From NCBI RefSeq assembly GCF_018913965.1, contig NZ_JAHMHG010000001.1, forward strand, positions 1 through 64,000: DNA of 64,000 bases, read 5' to 3'. The notes under the pieces are model-generated. The model saw only the letters and a list, made by a program, of their open reading frames with translations. It ran no database searches and had not been told where the DNA came from. Within the stretch, counting starts at the first letter, position 1. Each line of letters opens with the position of its first letter. This document shows, piece by piece, positions 22,683 through 35,700 of this stretch. Source of the DNA: Mycoplasma sp. CSL7491-lung. GTDB lineage: Bacteria > Bacillota_I > Bacilli_A > Mycoplasmatales > Metamycoplasmataceae. A program made the position numbers and the translations under genes.

Positions 22683-23087
22683 TTATTTTTGATCTTTTTC
22701 TTTATTTACATAAGTTTTAATTATAGGTGTTGCCTTAATTAAAAAATAAGTAGCGGCAAAAACGTAAACCGGTGGGTTAAAAATACCTATTATAAGTGCT
22801 GTTTTGATACCGCTTAATTCAATCATTTTAGGGCTTATAAAATATATTTGTAGAATAATAATAACTAAGTAAGCTATCAAAAATAAAATACCAAATATTA
22901 CAACGAAAGTTATTCAAGCTTCTGAACTTGTACCAGAAAATCCGTTTAAGCTGGCAGCAATGTTTAAAATTGCCCCTACAAAAAAACTTAAAATAGGAAT
23001 AATTACTAATGTAGTTATCATTAAATTTTTAGATATTACTAAGTTTTTTAAGTCTTTTTTTGAATAATTTTTATTTTTATCAAACAT
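22683..23087 (-). CDS. Small membrane protein, 134 residues
   Basis: The frame starts at ATG 23087 behind AAGGAGAG and reads one TGA as Trp. It predicts a basic N-terminus (MFDKNKNYSKKDLKN) and three or four hydrophobic segments (LMITTLVIIPILSFFVGAIL, WITFVVIFGILFLIAYLVII, GIKTALIIGIFNPPVYVFAA), ending in a charged tail. I recognise no family. Small multi-span proteins of this type are common and poorly characterised in mycoplasmas. Confidence 0.65.
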
Positions 23088-23156
23088 AATTTCTCTCCTT
23101 TAATATATAAACATTATACATTATTTTGTTCTTTAACATTTGGATGTCATGCAATA

Positions 23157-23199
23157 AATAAGCATCATAAACTAATTGTTACGATGCTTATTTTTTTAT
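23157..23199. terminator. Terminator hairpin beside the S41 lipoprotein stop
   Basis: Stem AATAAGCATC / GATGCTTATT sits immediately after the S41 gene stop (23196-23198, minus). The longer T run is on the plus strand, so it can work in both directions. Confidence 0.65.
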
Positions 23200-26100
23200 T
23201 TTTCATTAAATTTAATTGTTAATGGTTTTGAAAGTAATGATTCATTTAAATTTGTAAGCATAATAGTTAATTCAAGCGTATTATCATCTTTTGCTCTTAA
23301 AAAGAGTCCGTAACTATTTTCAACTTGATCTACTCATTGATTTTCATTTATATTTAATTTATCTAGCATTAATTTTATTTTTTGTTTAACACTTAATAGT
23401 CTTTCTTGTAACGCATTATTATCATCGCGCTCAACATTTCTACGTCCAAACTGAAAGTCATTTATAAAAGAATAAATATCGTTTTCATTATCGACAATAT
23501 TTAAATTATTTTTTGATATTTCGTCAAATCTAGTGTCAATTAAATTTTTTTGTTCTTCAAGATTTTTTTGGCTAAAACCTCAATTTCTTTTTTCTATTTC
23601 TAAAGCAATGTTTGGCAATTCTGAATTAGGATTATTATCGTTTTTATTTGTTAATAACTTATCAATATATTTTAAATCATAAAAATCTTTATAGTCTATT
23701 TTTATTTGTGGAATTACTGGTTCCTCAACATCTGTTAAATCGTCTATATTATTTATTTCTTGGTTATTATTCTTATTAGAAAATGAACCATTAACTGATG
23801 ACATATATAGTGTAGTTCCGTCTGGTAATGAAGTAGGTAAAACAGAAAAAGCACCACCTCCTGAATTATTACCGATTATAGTTGCTAAATTGTTGTCTTT
23901 TGCTATGTGAGCCATAATGTTCGCAGCAGAGAATGTACTATTAGATGTTAGAATATAAAACTTAAAATCATCTTGGAAACTATCGTTATCAGAAAAATCG
24001 TTATTTTCGTTATTATCAACATTATAGTAGTTAACAATTACAGAATTATCGTTCATATTAATTTGGTAATCGTAAATAGGTTTATTGGTTAAGAAACTTA
24101 GTGCTTTAAATAGTGAAATTGTTTCTCCACCACCATTAGTTGTTAAATCAATTACTATATTTTTAATTTTTTCATTTTCACTTTTTTGAGAATTGTCTTT
24201 TTTTATTCGACTAAGTTTATCTTTATAAAATTGGAATGTGCTATTTAGAATTAAATCAGGATTTTCTCTAAAGTCAAAATTATATGTTGTTAGAAATGCG
24301 GTATTATTTTCTACTTTTAAATCATTAAATTTCTCCTTATTTTGTAATTCTAAATATTTGGATTTTTGCTCATATAAAAATATAGTGCTCAATAGGGAGT
24401 TATTTAAGTTTACATTTTGCATTCCATAATTACTTATTTTGTCTAAATTACCATCATTGTTTTGAAAATTTCCATTATAGAATGAAAAGTTTCTTACTAC
24501 TGTGTGTCTATCTGATAAATTATTTTGTAACACATCAACATAACCATAATTATTTTTATTTACATCTGTAGATAAAATTAATTGTTTTTGATATTCGCTT
24601 ATTGTACTTTCTCATTTTTTGTCTTTGAATTTCTTATCTTTCAATCCATAAAAATTATTCATTAAAAATTTTAGTGTATTAAAGTTATAATCTCTGTCTT
24701 TTTTGTCTTGACTTGAACTGATATAAGATATTTTATTTAATTTATCTTGTTGTTTTTGATAAATAGTGTTAAACCCGACTATATTATCGTTGCTTAAATA
24801 TAAATTATAATAATTCGGATTCGCAAAAAGTATATTAAAAATTGGTAAAGGCATCAAAATATCATTATTTGTATTTATAAATTTAAAGTTAGCATCGGCT
24901 AAAGAATATTCAACTCATTCTTTACCTTTAAATATTTTGTTGCTTTTATAAATATCTAAATGAATGTTAGAATCTAGAGAATCATTATCTTTTACAAAAT
25001 TTCAAAAATTAGCACTAGTAGCTGAAAAAATATTTTTTCCTAAATCTATTCTTATTTTTTCATTATTAGGCAAAGTATATTCAATAATTTTATCTTCTTT
25101 TTTAATAACGCTTAGTCCATTATTTTTGAAAAGTCCATCAAGGTTAAAAATCATATCTAACAACCCAACATAAATAACTTTTTCGTTTTTCTCATTATAT
25201 GTTGATATATTTTTTGTCGAAAAGTTATAACCTTCAAAGTAATTTATGAACGATTCACTTTTATAATCTAAATTAAGATTTTCTGCATTTTTCTTTTGTT
25301 CATCATTAATTTTTACCTTTTCATCATTAACTAGTTTTTCTAATAGCTTTATTTTATCGTTAAAGTCAGAACTCGATTTGTTCGTAATTTCATTAAATTT
25401 ATTTTTCACATTCTCAAAGGAATTTACAGATGTATTTTTTAAATAATTTAATAACGCTTCTGCATGTTCTTTTGCGATCGCGTATCTATAAAGGGTTGAG
25501 TTTTCAGCTTTTATTTTATTAATTCTTTTCTTATTTTTTAATATATACTCTGTTTTTAAATTATATAATTGTTTATTTTTTTCTTTTATAGCTTGTAAAC
25601 TATTATTTTCATTAGAAATAAAATTTTTATTTTCATTTATTTTAGAATTTAAGTCATTTAATTTCAGTTCATTATTATTTTCATATTTATCATTATTTTC
25701 TTTAATAATATTGCTTAATTGTTCTAAATCCAAAATTAATTGGATATTATTTGATTTTTGATTTAAAATCTCAAACAATGAGTTATATTTGTTTATTTCT
25801 ACTTGAATTTCTTCGTCCAACAAACTTTCTTTTTCAAGTGTTTTATTTATGTTGTCTATAGTATTTTCTATATCGTTTTTTAAAATATTAAATTTTTCGC
25901 CGTTGTTTTCGTATTTCAAAATTTCATTTTCGAATTTTCTTTTGATGTCTTTTAAGGTTAAAAATTTATCTTTTTGTTCTTTTGTTTTAGGATTAGTATT
26001 ATTATTTTGTTCGATGTTAGCTTGATTGTTTTTGTTTGGCTCTGAATCAATATTTTCGTTATTTTGAGATTTTTTATCGTTAGATTCTGTCTCATCTTTT

Positions 26101-26282
26101 TGATTAGTAATATTATCTTTTGCTAATTTTTCTTTTTTATCATCGCTCGGTAGTTCGTTAATTTTATTTTTTTCAGTATCTTGCTTTGGAGTTTCATACT
26201 TATTGCTAGTGCATGATGTTATAGCAATTAATGGTAAATGACTAATTAAAGCTCCTAAAATAAATTTATATTTTTTATTCAT
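23196..26282 (-). CDS. S41-family serine peptidase lipoprotein
   Basis: The 1028-residue surface lipoprotein starts at ATG 26282 with AAGGA upstream; an earlier in-frame TTG is rejected. The signal peptide MNKKYKFILGALISHL ends in lipobox AITSC (Cys about residue 24). Residues about 30-105 are low complexity (Asn, Lys, Glu), and residues about 110-340 are predicted coiled coil. The C-terminal half contains the S41 (C-terminal-processing-like) core: IVIDLTTNGGGETISL, the nucleophile segment TSNSTFSAANIMAHIA (Ser near residue 785) and IIGNNSGGGAFSVLP. Mycoplasma S41 lipoproteins are thought to process surface or host proteins; the substrate is unknown. Several TGA codons are Trp. It is divergent from rpsL. 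Confidence 0.85.
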
Positions 26283-26506
26283 ATTTTCCTTCAATTCACT
26301 TTTTTGATTTAAAACTGCTAAATTATAATAAATTTTTATTTTTTTAGTATCTTATGTTTAATTTTTATTTAAGATAAGTTATCTTTTAAAAGAAAAAAGT
26401 TAATTTTAATTAAATTTAATTTATTAAAAATAATTTAAAAATAACTTTTAAGCCTACAATATAGTCATAAAAAAAATAAAAATATGATACACACGGCTAT
26501 GTTGTT

Positions 26507-26515
26507 TGGTATAAT
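26507..26515 (+). promoter_or_regulatory. Extended -10 promoter of the rpsL operon
   Basis: TGGTATAAT (extended -10) lies 65 bases before the rpsL ATG; AAAGGAAG provides the ribosome-binding site. Confidence 0.65.
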
Positions 26516-26579
26516 AATTAAGCTATATTTTATAGTTGAACAAATTACATTAAATTATATTAAAGAAAGGAAGCAGAAA

Positions 26580-26993
26580 ATGCCAACAACAAATCAATTA
26601 GTTTCAAGTGGTCGTAGTTCTAAAATTAAAAAGCAAAATGCTCCTGCATTAAGCTTAAGCTACAACTCACTTATTAAAAAATCTAAAAAAATGGCTTCAC
26701 CATTTAAACGTGGTGTATGTACTCGTGTTGCAACAATGACACCTAAAAAACCTAACTCAGCTTTACGTAAATATGCTCGTGTTAAGTTATCAAATACAAT
26801 GGAAGTTACAGCATACATTCCAGGAGAAGGACACAACTTACAAGAACACTCTGTTGTTTTAATTCGTGGTGGTCGTGTTAAAGATTTACCTGGGGTTAGA
26901 TACCACATCGTTCGTGGAACACAAGATGCTGCCGGAGTTGCTAAACGTAACCAAGGTCGTAGTTTATACGGAACAAAAAAAGCTAAAAAATAA
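26580..26993 (+). CDS. rpsL: 30S ribosomal protein S12
   Basis: The 137-residue decoding-centre protein is recognised by [17 protein letters not shown], the [29 protein letters not shown] block and the basic C-terminus. An open frame extends upstream to 26484, but the conserved start [12 protein letters not shown] and the AAAGGAAG site place the start at 26580. It is first in the rpsL-rpsG-fusA operon. Confidence 0.98.
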   Translation: MPTTNQLVSSGRSSKIKKQNAPALSLSYNSLIKKSKKMASPFKRGVCTRVATMTPKKPNSALRKYARVKLSNTMEVTAYIPGEGHNLQEHSVVLIRGGRVKDLPGVRYHIVRGTQDAAGVAKRNQGRSLYGTKKAKK

Positions 26994-27032
26994 GCATAAT
27001 TAATTAAATTTATAAATATTAAGGAGGACTTT

Positions 27033-27503
27033 ATGTCAAGAAAAAAATCAGCACCTATCCGTGAAGTACTTGCAGATCCAGTTTTTAACTCAGTAGTAGT
27101 TACAAAGTTAATTAATCAAATTATGCTTGACGGAAAAAAATCAATAGCTCAAGATATCTTATATTCAGCTTTTGAAATTATTAAAAAGAAAACAGAAAAA
27201 GAACCAATGGAAGTGTTTTTAGCAGCAGTTGAAAACATTACTCCTCAATTAGAAATTCGTACAAGAAGAATCGGTGGAACAAACTACCAAGTTCCTACTG
27301 AAGTTCCTACACGTAGAAAACAAACATTAGCACTTAGATGATTAGTGCAATATGCTAGACTTAGAAATGAAAAAACAATGGATGTTCGTTTAGCAAATGA
27401 AATCATCGATGCATCAAACAAAACAGGTGGAGCTATTAAAAAACGTGAAGATACACACAAAATGGCTGAAGCTAACCGTGCATTTGCACACTTTAGATGA
27501 TAG
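27033..27503 (+). CDS. rpsG: 30S ribosomal protein S7
   Basis: The 156-residue protein nucleates assembly of the 3' domain of 16S rRNA. The start [16 protein letters not shown], the [17 protein letters not shown] helix and [13 protein letters not shown] are typical. Two TGA codons are Trp (27339-27341 and the last codon before TAG). AAGGAGG gives a near-perfect ribosome-binding site. Confidence 0.98.
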
Positions 27504-27526
27504 TGTAAACTTTACTTTTAAATAAT

Positions 27527-29617
27527 ATGGCTAGAGATTACGAATTAAGTAAATACCGTAATATCGGTATTATGGCTCACATTGATGCAGGAAAAACAAC
27601 AACAACAGAAAGAATTTTATACCACACAGGTAAAATTCACAAAATTGGTGAAACACATGATGGTGGTTCACAAATGGACTGAATGGACCAAGAAAAAGAA
27701 CGTGGTATTACAATTACATCAGCTGCTACAACAGCATTTTGAAAAGGACACAGAGTAAATATTATCGATACTCCAGGTCACGTTGACTTCACAGTTGAAG
27801 TTGAACGTTCATTACGTGTATTAGATGGTGCGGTTGCCGTACTTGATGCACAATCAGGGGTTGAACCTCAAACAGAAACAGTTTGAAGACAAGCAACAAA
27901 CTATAAAGTTCCACGTATTGTTTACGTTAACAAAATGGATAAAGCCGGAGCAGATTTTGCAGCTTCAGTAGCGTCAGTTAAACAACGTTTAGGTGGAAAC
28001 GCAGTTGCTATTCAATGACCAATTGGTGCAGAAGCACACTTTAAAGGAATTATCGACCTTGTTACACGTCAAGCATTTACATACAACGGTGAACAAGCAG
28101 AAGAAGAATTCCCAACAGAAATTCCAGAAGAATTAAAAGACATAGTTGAAATTAAACGTCAAGAATTATTAGAAGCAGCTTCAGCATTTGATGAAGAATT
28201 AATGATGAAAGTTCTTGAAGGTGAAGAAGTTACAATCGATGAATTTAAATCAGCAATTAGAAAAGCTACATTAAGTTCAGAATTCTTCCCAGTAGTTTTA
28301 GGAACATCATTCAAAAACAAAGGTGTTAAAAAAATGATCGATGCTGTTATTGATTATTTACCTTCACCTACAGATATCCCGGCTATTAAAGCTCATTACG
28401 AAGATCAAGAAGTTAGTGTTGAAGCTAAAGATGAAGGTGATTTCGCAGCTTTAGCATTCAAAGTTATGAACGACCCATTCGTTGGTTCACTTACATTCTT
28501 CCGTGTGTACCGTGGAGTATTAAACAAAGGAAGTTATGTATTTAACTCAACAAAGGGACAAAAAGAACGTATTGGTCGTATTCTTCAAATGCACGCAAAT
28601 AGCCGTGTTGAAATCGATGAATGTCGTGCAGGAGATATTGCTGCTGCTGTTGGTCTTAAATATACAACAACAGGTGATACATTAGTAGATGAAAAAGCTA
28701 CAAAAATAGTTCTTGAAAAAATGGTTTTCCCAGAACCGGTTATTTCTCAAGCTCTTGAACCAGAATCAAAAGCAGCTACAGAAAAATTATCATTAGGACT
28801 TCAAAAATTAGCAGCAGAAGACCCTACATTTAGAACATATACAGACGAAGAAACAGGACAAACAATTATCGCTGGTATGGGTGAACTTCACTTAGACATT
28901 ATTGTTGACCGTCTAAAACGTGAATTTGGTGTACAAGCTAAAGTTGGTGCTCCACAAGTTTCATACCGTGAAACTATTACAAAATCAGCTGACGTTGAAG
29001 GAAAACACATCAAACAATCTGGTGGTAAAGGACAATACGGACACGTATGAATTAAATTCGAACCAAACCCAGATGGTGGATTTGAATTCGTTGATAAAAT
29101 CGTTGGTGGTAAAATTCCTAAAGAATACATTAAGTCAATTCAAAAAGGACTTGAAGAAAAAATGGCTGTTGGTATTTTAGCTGGTTACCCAATGATCGAT
29201 ATGAGAGCTACATTATTTGATGGATCATACCATGATGTCGACTCTTCTGAAATGGCTTATAAAATAGCAGCTTCTAAAGCTCTTACAAAAGCTAAAGATC
29301 AAATTGGTACAGTACTATTAGAACCAATTATGGACGTTTCAGTTGTTGTTCCTTCTGACCACATGGGAGATGTTATCGGTGATTTATCACGTCGTAGAGG
29401 TCTTGTTAACGATCAAGAACAAAGATCGGATGGTGCAGTTGTTGTTAAAGCAGCAGTTCCTCTTTCAGAAATGTTCGGTTACTCAACAGAACTTAGATCT
29501 ATGACAAGTGGACGTGGAACATACCAAATGCAATTTGATCACTATGAAAAAACTCCAAAAAGTATTTCAGATGAAATAATTAAAAGAAGAAATATTCAAA
29601 ATAAAGACGAAGATTAA
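27527..29617 (+). CDS. fusA: Elongation factor G
   Basis: The 696-residue GTPase drives ribosomal translocation and, with frr, ribosome recycling. GTPase motifs are [12 protein letters not shown] (G1), RGITITSAA (G2), DTPGHVDF (G3) and NKMDKAG (G4); domains II-V follow, with ISYRETIT-type sequence (VSYRETITK) and SGRGTY near the end. TGA codons encode Trp. There is no clear Shine-Dalgarno at the ATG, 23 bases after rpsG, so expression may rely on coupling. tuf does not follow; a terminator does, as in other mycoplasmas with the tuf gene elsewhere. Confidence 0.98.
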
Positions 29618-29622
29618 TAATT

Positions 29623-29657
29623 AAAAATCAAGCCTACTAAATAGGTTTGATTTTTTA
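29623..29657 (+). terminator. Terminator of the rpsL-rpsG-fusA operon
   Basis: Stem AAAATCAAGCCTA / TAGGTTTGATTTT with one G-U pair, followed by TTTTT. Confidence 0.85.
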
Positions 29658-29931
29658 ATTCATTTTTAACAACGATATATTTATCATTTTTTGGTGATAC
29701 ACCAAATATTAATCATTGATAGACATTTTTTATATATTTTAAAAATAGTGTTTTTAATAAAATACTTATTTATTCAACAACTCTAATCGTAATATAATAA
29801 TCCAAATAAGTTAAGAGAAGATAATTTAATCAACGTCGGTTTAAGAATACTTAATTCACATAACCTAAAAGAAAATATTAAGAAATTTTAGCGAAAATGA
29901 AGTAAATTAATTAAGTATTTATAATCGAATA
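29658..29931. other. Intergenic stretch with a possible gene remnant
   Basis: There is no complete gene. A short open stretch at 29808-29891 (28 codons to TAG, plus strand; reads REDNLINVGLRILNSHN) has fairly coding-like composition but no start codon or RBS. It may be the end of a decayed gene. The remainder is plain AT-rich DNA. Confidence 0.35.
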
Positions 29932-29966
29932 AAAACCCATATTGATTTTATCGATATGGGTTTTGT
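29932..29966 (-). terminator. Terminator downstream of the giant DUF31 gene
   Basis: Stem AAAACCCATAT / ATATGGGTTTT is followed by T-rich sequence on the minus strand, about 75 bases past the DUF31 stop. Confidence 0.75.
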
Positions 29967-30039
29967 GACAAATTTGGCTCACCTAACTTATCATAATATG
30001 TAACTATGATGTTTTTAATATTTGATTATTTTTTGTAAA

Positions 30040-33000
30040 TTATTCATCTACATCTTCTTCTTTGTAATCATTTTTGAAGAATCATGGAGTACTGAACTTA
30101 TACGGATGTTTCAAGTTTTCTCTTATAATTTGACTTGCAAAAGAATTAGAGTTGTTAATTTCAAATGGATTTTCACCTTTAAAGTTCATTCCCATATAAT
30201 TTAATGTCTTAGTTGCGAATGTAGGACCTGATGATTCAACGGCGTGTCAACCTTGACTTCAAGTTGCTACGTATGTATCGTTATCAAGATACATACTTGT
30301 TCCAGAACCACCTGATCCTAAGTATATTGGCGGTTTGTAATCGCCGTCTAATTTAATATTTACAAAATCAATTTTTTTGCTTCAATTATTTCCTTCTCCG
30401 CCTCTAAAATAAACAGGCCTTCTGTTAATAACTCCTGACATATTACCGCTTGGGAATCCTAAAATCGTTGTATTTTGATTTGAAACAACTTTATTCGATC
30501 TTGCTATTAATGGATGAATATCGAACTTTACGTTATTCATTTTATTATTTATATAATCAAGTTTATAAACAATGTTCATGTCACCTTGTCGTTTAGCCTT
30601 TTTATACGCTTCTGTAAAATCACCAATAAATACTGTTAAGTCCACTGTAATTTTTTCATTTGAATTATTATTATCTATTTGTTCAACACCGGATCATATA
30701 ACGGTAGTAGGTATATTCTTTTTATCCATATGTGCATAAAGAACATCATAATAATCGTTAATGTCATTTTTTCTATGTTTAGGAGCTAACAATAAATTAA
30801 AGTTTTCTTCATATTTTGTGTTATCTTTGTTTATATCGTTAAAGTTTTTGATTCTACCACCACCAATAACGTGTCTATTTGTGATTAAATAATATCTATA
30901 GTCATTAGGATCGTTATTTACTTTACCGATTATAGATGTTGATCCAAAATAACCAGGACCTATAAATTGAACTGATCTCATTCAAGTATCTTTAGCTTGT
31001 TTTCAATCATCATGTTTATTTCAGTTTAGTGTGTCCACATTGGTTTGGTATCCATTATGAAATTTGAATCATACATTTTGGTTTGGTCAATATTCTGATT
31101 CGTTAAGAAATTTAGAATCATTGCTAAATAAAATTGGTTGATTATTATCAGTATAAAATACATCGTTATAGTCAAATCTATTTGAATTAACTTCAAATAA
31201 TTCATCTTGTAAATTGTTTGTGTATTCAATACTTACTTTGGCAGCTGATGGCATTACTACTATTGCGTGATTTGGGTCAAATAGTTGATTTTCTTCAAAT
31301 TTATAGTCTTCAGGAGAACCGACAACAACTTTTTGACTTCTATCTTTTGTTTGGATTACTACTTTTATACCTTTTTCTTCTTCTCAAATGAAGAATATAT
31401 CATACACATAATTTTTATTATTAATTTTTGTGTAATGCGGCTCAGTTTTCTCTATTTTTATTATTTTATTTTCTTTTAGTTGGTTTCAATCTATAGTATA
31501 TGTATATGTATTATCTGTAAATCAACCCCCATCACCTCAAACCCTTGAATTTTTCTCTCTATCATTGCTTAACAACCCTGCATATATTGTAAAAATAAGT
31601 TTAGCGCTAGAAACATTTTTTCTTAACAAAGTTTTTTCTATATATTTTTTATCTAAATATCAATATGCATTATTTTCGTTTTTATCTTCTTTCCAAAGAA
31701 GGTCTCTTCAAAATGGTTCAATTTGTCTTTTTCTTTTAACTTTATCATGCGAAATATAAATTGTGCTCAAAGGACCTTGTTCGAATTGAGGAGTTTTAAT
31801 TTGTTTTAAATCAGTTTCAATAAAATCTTTAAATCCTATAACTCTATACCAACTTTTACCTTTTATTTCTTTATTTTGATTATTAAGTATATTTTTGGAA
31901 TTAATTTTTAATTTAATATACAACTCATTATTTTCAAGTTTTTGTACTTCATCTATTTTTATATCTGACGCTTTAATTCTAAAGTTATTATAATAAATAT
32001 AACCATCACTTTCTTCTGTTTTTATTGTAAAGGAATTTCTTAATTCATCTTTGTGGTTTTTGAAGTACTCAGCATTATTAGATTTTAAAATTTCTTTATT
32101 AAATACTAAATCGTCAAGAGATATATTATTTACAATCACTTCAGGATATATAGCTTGCTCATAGTCGTTTACCAAATTAATTAATTCATATTCTTTGTCA
32201 TTGGTAAATCTTATATTACTATTTTGTTTATTAATTCAACCAATTTTGAATTTCAATCCTCTTCTACCTACTAATTTAAAGTCGTAAAAGTAATAAAAGT
32301 AATTATTAATTAAAGGATTTATATCCATTTCAAATCTAGTTATATTTTCTTTATTAATTTTATCTTTTTCGCTTAAAGGAATATAATCTAATTCATCTTT
32401 AATAGTTCCATTAGATTCTATTGTATGTCTACCATTATTGTCATCTCAAAAAGTATTAGATATTTTAAAGAAATAGTTAAATTTATTGAAAGCTTTTTGT
32501 TCTATAAAATTAATAGGATTTAAAGTACGGTAGTTTGTAATTACCCCTGGTCCATAACTCACATGACCTTGTGCTAGTCTTCAATGAATTACAGATTCAT
32601 TCATTTGATTTATTAAATTAAGAATATTAGTATCGGTTATCTGTGTGTATTTTTGATCATTAAAGTCTGAAGAAGTAAAATATTCACCTTTTGGTTTTAT
32701 GTTTTCATAATTTAAAAACATAAAATTGTTTATTGTAAATTTGTTGTTAATACCATTTTCAGGTTTGGGCGCTTCAACTCCATTTTCTGTATATCATAAT
32801 TTTAAATCTGCTCTTCTTCTGAAATCATCAACATTTTCAACTGACTCAATATAAATTTGGTATTTTCCAAATTTAGGAAGATTATAAAATTCGTTAAACT
32901 TTTCTATTGCTTGTGAAGCTAAAAAATCAGTATGATTTCATCTATTTGTAGGGTCTTTTAGAGTAATATTAGTAAATAATTTTTCAATGTTGTTTGAATT

Positions 33001-35700
33001 GATTATTTCTAATATTTTATTTTTATTATTTTCATCTCAGTATTCTTCGAGTGTTGTTTTTCTTGGTACAAAATGTTTAATTGCTGATAAATTTATTGAT
33101 TTTAAAATTTGGTTATTATATAAAACGTCAACATTCCCATTTAAAATATTGTTATTGATATTTATATTAGAAATTTTGTATTTAAAAAAATTATTCAGTT
33201 CAAATTTAGAATTTTCGAATATTTTACTTCTTTGATTATTATTTAAGTTATTAAATTCATCTAATGTATATGAGTTAAGTAAATCATAATTAATATTAAA
33301 TAAAGAATCTAATTCGTTAAATGTTATCGCATCAAGTTGGTCTTTTATACCTCGTTCATATGTTCTAGATTTTTCAAATGTTATAGAAAAATTATCTACA
33401 CCTTTTATTTTTGCTTCAACCACAACTGTTAGTATTTCTAAGTTATCTCCAGAAACTTTTAAATCCTTAATTATGTAATTAAATTTATCGTTATCAAAAT
33501 GATCGAAGAAAAGAGAAGCGTTTTCTAAATTAAATGAACCAGAACTTTTTAGTGAATCCAAATTATATTTTGATTCTTCTTCAAAATTATTAAGATTGAA
33601 TTTAGAAACTGTCATTTCTTCTAAAAGTTGATGTGCTGTTTTTGAAGTGTTGTCTTGTTCGTTTTCAATTTGGATTAATTCATTAATCACCGATTTTAAT
33701 TTATCTAAATTTAAATTTTCGCTTGTAAAATCATATTGTTTAAGTTGATTTGTAAAAAATTTTCTATGTTTGTTTTTAAACATATAGAAATCCAATTCTT
33801 TTTTGCCTAAAATTTGTTTATTTTTTATTTTAAGTTCGAAAGATTGAATTTTATTCAATAAATTTAATATTGAATTGTTTAATTGATCAAAATAAATTTC
33901 TTGAGCACCTAATTGATCAATAGTTTTAATTAATTTGACTCTAAATATTATGTCATTTTTTATTTCGTTAATAATTTCAAAACTTTTTATTTTCTCAATT
34001 AATAAGTTTGTTTTTTCTTCAAATTTATTTTCGTATTTATTTAATTCTTGTTTTATATTATTAATTTCAAAATTCACTACTGAAGAGTTAACTTCATTTA
34101 ATAGAGTATTTTTAATTTCGCTTGAAATTTTATTACTATCGGTTATGGATTTAATAAGAGTTTGTTTGTTTTCTGTAAAGCCATCTTCTAATGATTGTAA
34201 ATTATTATGTTGAATATATTCTTTAATTTCTGTAATCAAGTCACTTATAGCTAATGAGCTTATGTTTTCTTTTAATAAAATTAAAGATTCGTTAAGTTTA
34301 TTTTCGAAGTCAAATGATGATAGTTCGTAATATTTATTTATATTATTTGCAATTTCAATATTAAAATCATTTTCTAATAGTTTATTTACTAGATTTTCTT
34401 TAATTTCTTGATTATTATATGCAATTTGTTTTTTTGAAAAATATATATCTCTTATTATGGAATTTTTTAAATTATATTCATCGATTGAATTTAAATATTC
34501 TTCCATTTTATTATTTTGAGAAATTATGTAAATATTTCTAGATTCTGCAAGTTTTTTTCATTCGATAATTTTTTCTTCTAAATAATCATTAAGTTTTGTT
34601 ATATCGATTATTTTTGCTTCTACTATTTTATTTATTTCATTAGTTAAATTAATAAATTTGCTTTCGTTTGTGAAACTAATATTTATTCCTTCTAAAGCTT
34701 TTGCTTGTTTAAATTCGAAATAATCATTTAATTTTAAAATTACTTTAAAAATGTTATTATTAAATATTTCATAATTTGTAATTTCAAATCGGTTGTAGTT
34801 CTCTAATATTTTATTTTTAAATTCTATAACATTCTTATTTTTAAAATTTGAAAGTGTATTTGATAATATTTCTTTATATTCATTAACCTTTTGTTCTTTA
34901 TTTAAAATTGATGTTAAAAGTTCGTTTAATTTATCTATTTTTGTAATATTTTTTATGTTGATATCATTGTAACTAAAGTTTTCTTTATTTATTAAGTTAT
35001 TTAAAAATGTTCATAACTCATTTATTTCATAACTATTCTTAATAGTATTTATATTAGAAATTTTATTGTATAAGTTAATTGAATTATTAATAGAACTTAA
35101 AAAATTAATAATTTTAGTATTTAAATCGATATTCTTATTACTATTTATTAAAACGTCATACTCTGATAATATATTTCCTTTAAAGTTAGAAAATTTTGGA
35201 TTAACAAAATGAGAAAATGACTGTTTCAATTCCTTTAGGTTTTTTATTAAATTATTATTTAATTCAGAAATGAAGATTGACAAATTATCTAATTTTTCTG
35301 AAAAATCTTTAAATTCTAAATTATCATATTTGATAATTTTTTTATATTTTTCTTCAAATTTATTTAAAATGTAATATTTTTCATCGTTATTTAAATTATT
35401 TGAATTTTTAAATAATGTATTTAATTTATAAAATATTATAACAATATCGTTATTTAGTTTTTCATAATATTTTACGTTTGAGTATTTTGGGTAACTGTCT
35501 AAAATATTTGTCTTAAAACTATCTAAAACATCACTATCATTATTTTGAATTTTTAATTTTAATTCTTTTTTATATTTTTGTTTATTTTGTTCGATATTGT
35601 TTTTATTTATGTGAAATAATGCACCTATTGTTGTAGCCGTAATAATTGAAAAAGTAGTTAAAGATAATGCAGTTATAATTATTTTTTTCTTTTTTATCAT
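30040..35700 (-). CDS. Giant DUF31 serine protease, mycoplasma Ig-protease (MIP) type
   Basis: With TGA read as Trp this is one uninterrupted 1886-residue frame from ATG 35700 (AAAGGA upstream) to TAA 30040. A basic start (MIKKKKIIITALSLTTFS) and one hydrophobic segment give an N-terminal anchor or uncleaved signal; there is no lipobox. Residues about 40-800 are Asn/Lys-rich helical and coiled-coil sequence, and about 800-1560 a more folded region of unknown type. The C-terminal 320 residues are a trypsin-fold DUF31 domain with the triad His1610 (LITNRHVIGGG), Asp1687 (VDLTVFIGDF) and Ser1799 (GSGGSGTS). DUF31 proteins include MIP, which cleaves antibody heavy chains captured by the partner MIB. 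Usual MIPs are less than about half this length. No MIB gene is visible in the window, so immunoglobulin as substrate is inference. Confidence 0.85.

Noticed and set aside
26484-26579. Longer N-terminus for S12
   Set aside because: The extension contains the promoter and RBS, and the conserved S12 start is at 26580.
31026-31229. Small minus-strand ORF inside the DUF31 gene
   Set aside because: It lies in another frame of a coding region that aligns with a continuous protein; there is no RBS.
30040-35700. Several short genes instead of one giant DUF31 gene
   Set aside because: All breaks in the frame are TGA codons. No TAA or TAG occurs between 35700 and 30042 in this frame.
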